A stretch of 41,370 bases of DNA from Leptospiraceae bacterium (GTDB lineage: Bacteria > Spirochaetota > Leptospiria > Leptospirales > Leptospiraceae): NCBI GenBank assembly GCA_027485405.1, contig JAIXRB010000148.1, positions 1-41,370 of the forward strand, read 5' to 3'. The notes below the pieces were generated by a model. The model worked only from the letters and a program-made list of their open reading frames with translations, had not been told where the DNA came from and did not search any database. Position numbers and translations under genes: made by a program. Positions 38,405 through 41,370 of this stretch are shown in pieces. Each line of letters begins with the position of its first letter. Position 1 is the first letter of the stretch.

Positions 38405-39947
38405 AGTAAATCACCTCTTTCCCGAAAATTCCTCGAGTAAGGATCAAGTATCCCAAAGTAGAAAACACCAAAACCTGAATGTAGACAGGCTTTTTAAAAA
38501 TCCAAAACCTATCTTTGGAAAAATAGCTGATTCCATCTATCACGAGCAATGGAAACAAAATTTTCAAAAATTCTCCAGCGATAGTATAAGCAGGTTTAAC
38601 CGTATTTGGTGGGACCATTTGCCAATTCCAAAAAGAGAATGCTTTGGAAAAATAAAGAACTAACATGTTCCAATCATAGCATCGAAATGCAATCCCAGTG
38701 ATTCCAACTAGAGTGACCATAGTGAATCGAAAGAAGAAACCCTCAAAGATCGATCGTAGCTTTCCCCATTTAAGATCGGTGGATTCATCTTTCATGAAAT
38801 CGCTAGATTGCCCTTTCTTTGGATAAACAAGATAGACAAATGTGATAAATCCATTCAGCGCACCCCAAGTTATGTATGTCCAGTTTGCTCCGTGCCAAAG
38901 CCCCGAAGCGAAGAAAACTATCATTAAATTGCGGATTTGCCCCCATTTCCCATTTTTGGAACCACCTAATGGAATGTATACATAGTCCTTAAACCAACGA
39001 TTCAAAGTGGAATGCCAGCGATTCCAAAATTCGATAGGGTTTCGAGAAAACTCTGGAGTATCAAAATTCAATGTTAATCGAACACCTAAGAGCCTGGCAA
39101 TGCCTAGGGCGATAAATGAGTATCCCCCAAAATCGCAAAATAGCTGAAACAAGATTCCGTAAGCGGAAACAAAGATTTGACTGCCATCCATTGAGTTTCC
39201 AAAACCTGGATTTTGGATGTACTGAGCTTTGCTAGCCAAATAGATATCATCTATGTATTTTCCGACATTGTCGGCAACATATACTTTCATGAAGTATCCA
39301 AGGAGAATTTCCCAAATGGCGAAAGGGATCTCTTCTTTTGCGGGAAGTTTTAATTTTTTCAACTGAGGCAATAGATCGCTGGCTCGCTCAATCGGTCCTG
39401 CCACCAACTGAGGAAAAAAGTTTACAAACAAAGCGAAATCAAAAAAATCCTTCTCTGCTTTCAGTTGTCCCCGATAAACATCTATTGTGTAAGACATGGT
39501 TTGGAAAGTATAGAAACTGATACCAACCGGCAAAATGAAGTTTTGTAAAAATTGTAAGTTTGATTCCGTTAGGAGTTCTCCGCCGCCGAGACTCATAATT
39601 CCGTTGTAGGCTCCCGCAAAACTATGAACAAAGAAATGAAAATACTTCAAAGTAAACAACAGGCCCAGATTTCCAATAAGGGAAATCAAAAGAAAAGTCT
39701 TCTTTGTTCTTAAATTTTTAGAAGATTCGATTTTGTTTGAAGCAATAAAATCAATGGCGGTACTCGCGAAAATCAAGCTAAGGAAAAACCATTCCCACCA
39801 GCCATAGAAAAAATAAGAAGCAAACAGAAGCCAGATGTTCTGGGCTCTGGCTCCCCAGGAGTATTTCTTTCCGAGAAATCCAAACCCAAGGAAAGGAAGG
39901 TAGACGATTAAAAAGAAGACTAGAAATACGAAAGTATTGAATAGCAA
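38394..39947 (-). CDS. MBOAT O-acyltransferase, AlgI-like
   Basis: The protein has 517 residues. TTG at 39947 is preceded by AAGGAAG and no earlier ATG exists. About ten to twelve helices are visible. The family His is in GLWHGANWTYITWG near 345-360, and FWNRWHSTLNRWFKDYVYIP is the second conserved block. FFPQLVAGPIERA near 176 is a strong AlgI signature. It passes acyl groups, usually acetyl, across the inner membrane to a partner that modifies a polysaccharide. The SGNH gene overlaps its end. The substrate may be LPS or an exopolysaccharide. Confidence 0.94.
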   Translation of the reverse strand: MLFNTFVFLVFFLIVYLPFLGFGFLGKKYSWGARAQNIWLLFASYFFYGWWEWFFLSLIFASTAIDFIASNKIESSKNLRTKKTFLLISLIGNLGLLFTLKYFHFFVHSFAGAYNGIMSLGGGELLTESNLQFLQNFILPVGISFYTFQTMSYTIDVYRGQLKAEKDFFDFALFVNFFPQLVAGPIERASDLLPQLKKLKLPAKEEIPFAIWEILLGYFMKVYVADNVGKYIDDIYLASKAQYIQNPGFGNSMDGSQIFVSAYGILFQLFCDFGGYSFIALGIARLLGVRLTLNFDTPEFSRNPIEFWNRWHSTLNRWFKDYVYIPLGGSKNGKWGQIRNLMIVFFASGLWHGANWTYITWGALNGFITFVYLVYPKKGQSSDFMKDESTDLKWGKLRSIFEGFFFRFTMVTLVGITGIAFRCYDWNMLVLYFSKAFSFWNWQMVPPNTVKPAYTIAGEFLKILFPLLVIDGISYFSKDRFWIFKKPVYIQVLVFSTLGYLILTRGIFGKEVIYFAF

Positions 39948-40072
39948 ACTAATCTTCCTTTTGGACGAGAATACTCAAAATGTCCAGGTCTTTATTCCGA
40001 TAAAATAAAAGAGATATAGATGCCATTTAAGTAGTTTGCCTTCGGTCTCCGATTGACAGAGATTGTAGAACT

Positions 40073-41370
40073 ATGTTTCTGGAAACTAGGTTGTTTGAGC
40101 AAGTTCTTTCACATTTAGGGTACCGCTCTTTTCGACCAGGTCAAAAACAAGCTATTGAAGCTCTTCTCAATGGGAAAGACACCATTGCTATTTTACCCAC
40201 TGGTGGAGGAAAAACCCTAATCTATCAGGTTCCAGCCCTTTTGAATCTCAAGGGTTGCATCCTAGTTATCTCACCCCTAATCGCTTTGATGAAGGATCAA
40301 ACGTATCAAATGCTTGCCAAGGGAATATCAGCAAACTATTGCAATTCGACTCAAGACGAAGTAGAACAAATGAAAGTGCTGGCTTCCGCAGTAAAAGGAG
40401 ATATCAAAGTTCTTTTTGTTTCTCCTGAAAGGGCAATGTCCAAGAGTTTTGCTTTTATTTTGAAAGAAATGGATTTAAAAGCTCTGGTTGTTGATGAGGC
40501 ACATTGCGTTTCTCAATGGGGTCATGATTTTAGGCCCGAATATAGAACCTTGCACCTATTAAGAGAGAAACATCCAAGGCCAACATTCCCTGTAATCGCC
40601 TTAACAGCAACTGCAACGGAAAGAGTCCAAAAGGACATCATTGATTCACTGGGACTCTCAAACCCTGAAGTGATCTTAACTTCTTTTTTGAGGAACAATC
40701 TTCATTTTAAAGTAGAGTATCCAGACTCTGAAAGAGCGAAGGTAGATCGTTTGCTTGAGCTTTTGGAGCCTTGGAAAAACAAAAAAACCAATAGCGGAAG
40801 AGCCATTGTATACTGTGCCACCAGAAAGAAAACCGACGAAGTATACGAATTGTTAAATGACCATGGCTTCTCCCCAGGGAAGTACCATGCCGGTCGAACA
40901 GATGGCATCAGAGAAAGAACTCAAAATGCTTACATTTCAGGCAAGGTAAATCTATTGGTTGCAACCAATGCCTTTGGTATGGGAATCGACCAACCCAATG
41001 TAAGAATGGTTGTCCATTATCAGACACCAGCTTCTTTGGAGGCTTATTACCAAGAAGCAGGCAGAGCGGGGAGAGATGGAGAAATCGCAGACTGCATTTT
41101 GTTTTTTCGAAATGGTGATCTGTCCACCCAAGCATTTATGATTGCAAAAGAATCAAACCGCAAAGGCGGAGAAACTCTTCTCAAACATGTAAAAGAATAT
41201 GTTTTGAAACCAGAATGCAGACAAGTTCAGCTTTGTGCCTACTTTGGTGAAAGAATATCTCCTTGCAAAGTATGTGATATTTGCATGCAAGGTAGCACTT
41301 CTTTGGAACGAAATCAATTTATTGAAAATGAATTCACCAAACAGAAGATAAAAACTCAAAAAAGATCCCA
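40073..41370 (+). CDS. recQ: ATP-dependent DNA helicase RecQ (3' end off window)
   Basis: ATG at 40073 opens a frame that runs to the right edge, about 432 residues. Visible motifs: motif 0 YRSFRPGQKQAI, Walker A PTGGGKT, DEAH box VVDEAHCVSQWGHDFR with the RecQ aromatic loop, motif III LTATAT, motif V ATNAFGMGID, and motif VI QEAGRAGRDG. The zinc-binding part follows with CRQVQLCAYFGE, CKVC and ICMQ, close to the end. RecQ unwinds 3'-5' at forks and in recombination. The RQC winged helix and HRDC domain, if present, lie outside. The gene is divergent from MBOAT with 125 bp between, where I see no sure promoter; a perfect TTGACA (40053-40058) lies too close to the start. Confidence 0.95.
   Translation, partial: MFLETRLFEQVLSHLGYRSFRPGQKQAIEALLNGKDTIAILPTGGGKTLIYQVPALLNLKGCILVISPLIALMKDQTYQMLAKGISANYCNSTQDEVEQMKVLASAVKGDIKVLFVSPERAMSKSFAFILKEMDLKALVVDEAHCVSQWGHDFRPEYRTLHLLREKHPRPTFPVIALTATATERVQKDIIDSLGLSNPEVILTSFLRNNLHFKVEYPDSERAKVDRLLELLEPWKNKKTNSGRAIVYCATRKKTDEVYELLNDHGFSPGKYHAGRTDGIRERTQNAYISGKVNLLVATNAFGMGIDQPNVRMVVHYQTPASLEAYYQEAGRAGRDGEIADCILFFRNGDLSTQAFMIAKESNRKGGETLLKHVKEYVLKPECRQVQLCAYFGERISPCKVCDICMQGSTSLERNQFIENEFTKQKIKTQKRS

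Noticed and set aside
40053..40058. TTGACA before recQ as its -35 box
   Set aside because: It lies 14 bp before the ATG, so the -10 box would fall inside the coding region, and no good -10 is there.
1..41370. tRNA, rRNA, CRISPR, insertion sequence or prophage
   Set aside because: I saw no cloverleaf, rRNA core sequence, regular spaced repeats, transposase or phage structural gene on either strand.

Overview
The window is gene-dense spirochaete-type chromosome, most likely from a Leptospira species of the saprophytic kind or a close relative. The clues are: loose lipoboxes with long hydrophobic leaders (FSHC, FFSC, FLSC, FFQC); short lipoproteins carrying a leucine run a fixed distance after the lipid cysteine; a DUF1574-like SGNH protein beside an MBOAT acyltransferase; many cyclic-nucleotide-binding domains; and frequent TTG and GTG starts. 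G+C looks like the upper 30s to about 40 percent by eye. The taxonomic call is an inference. I see no rRNA, tRNA, CRISPR array, insertion sequence or phage gene, and no gene-free gap longer than about 125 bp.

Region 1 (1-3467). A minus-strand exbB-exbD-exbD energy-transduction operon (cut at the left edge) follows a prohibitin-like lipoprotein gene. A divergent ankyrin-repeat lipoprotein gene lies next to it. Region 2 (3060-13269, minus). A possible adenosine deaminase-like / unknown / ktrB / ktrA operon is followed by a 1717-residue CheB-CheR-multi-PAS histidine kinase, whose gene overlaps that of a single-domain response regulator. Region 3 (13287-16407, plus). A MATE transporter gene is followed by a patatin phospholipase with an N-terminal cNMP-like domain.

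Region 4 (16419-22570, minus). This holds a small lipoprotein/exported protein pair, a three-gene zinc-ribbon membrane protein / helical protein / SPFH-SHOCT module resembling the Bacillus YdjGHI membrane-stress set, and a porin/lipoprotein pair. Region 5 (22600-24805, plus) has chrA and gmd. Region 6 (24878-28895, minus) has a STAS protein, a dual-cNMP regulator with a good sigma-70-like promoter, a TPR protein, a CoA-type Nudix hydrolase and an RNase D-like nuclease.

Region 7 (28937-35238, plus) has purF-queD-queC-SLC13 transporter, then a lower-G+C AraC / YHS / DoxX / DinB-like cassette. Region 8 (35288-39947, minus) has an MBOAT acyltransferase, an SGNH partner and an exported caspase-fold protease with an EF-hand-like loop. 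A truncated recQ runs off the right edge.

The best candidates for something under-described are the zinc-ribbon/helical/SPFH-SHOCT module, the AraC-YHS-DoxX-DinB cassette, the MBOAT-SGNH-caspase cluster, the KtrB with an extra four-helix N-terminal domain, and the giant sensor kinase with a LOV-like PAS domain that lacks the photoactive cysteine.
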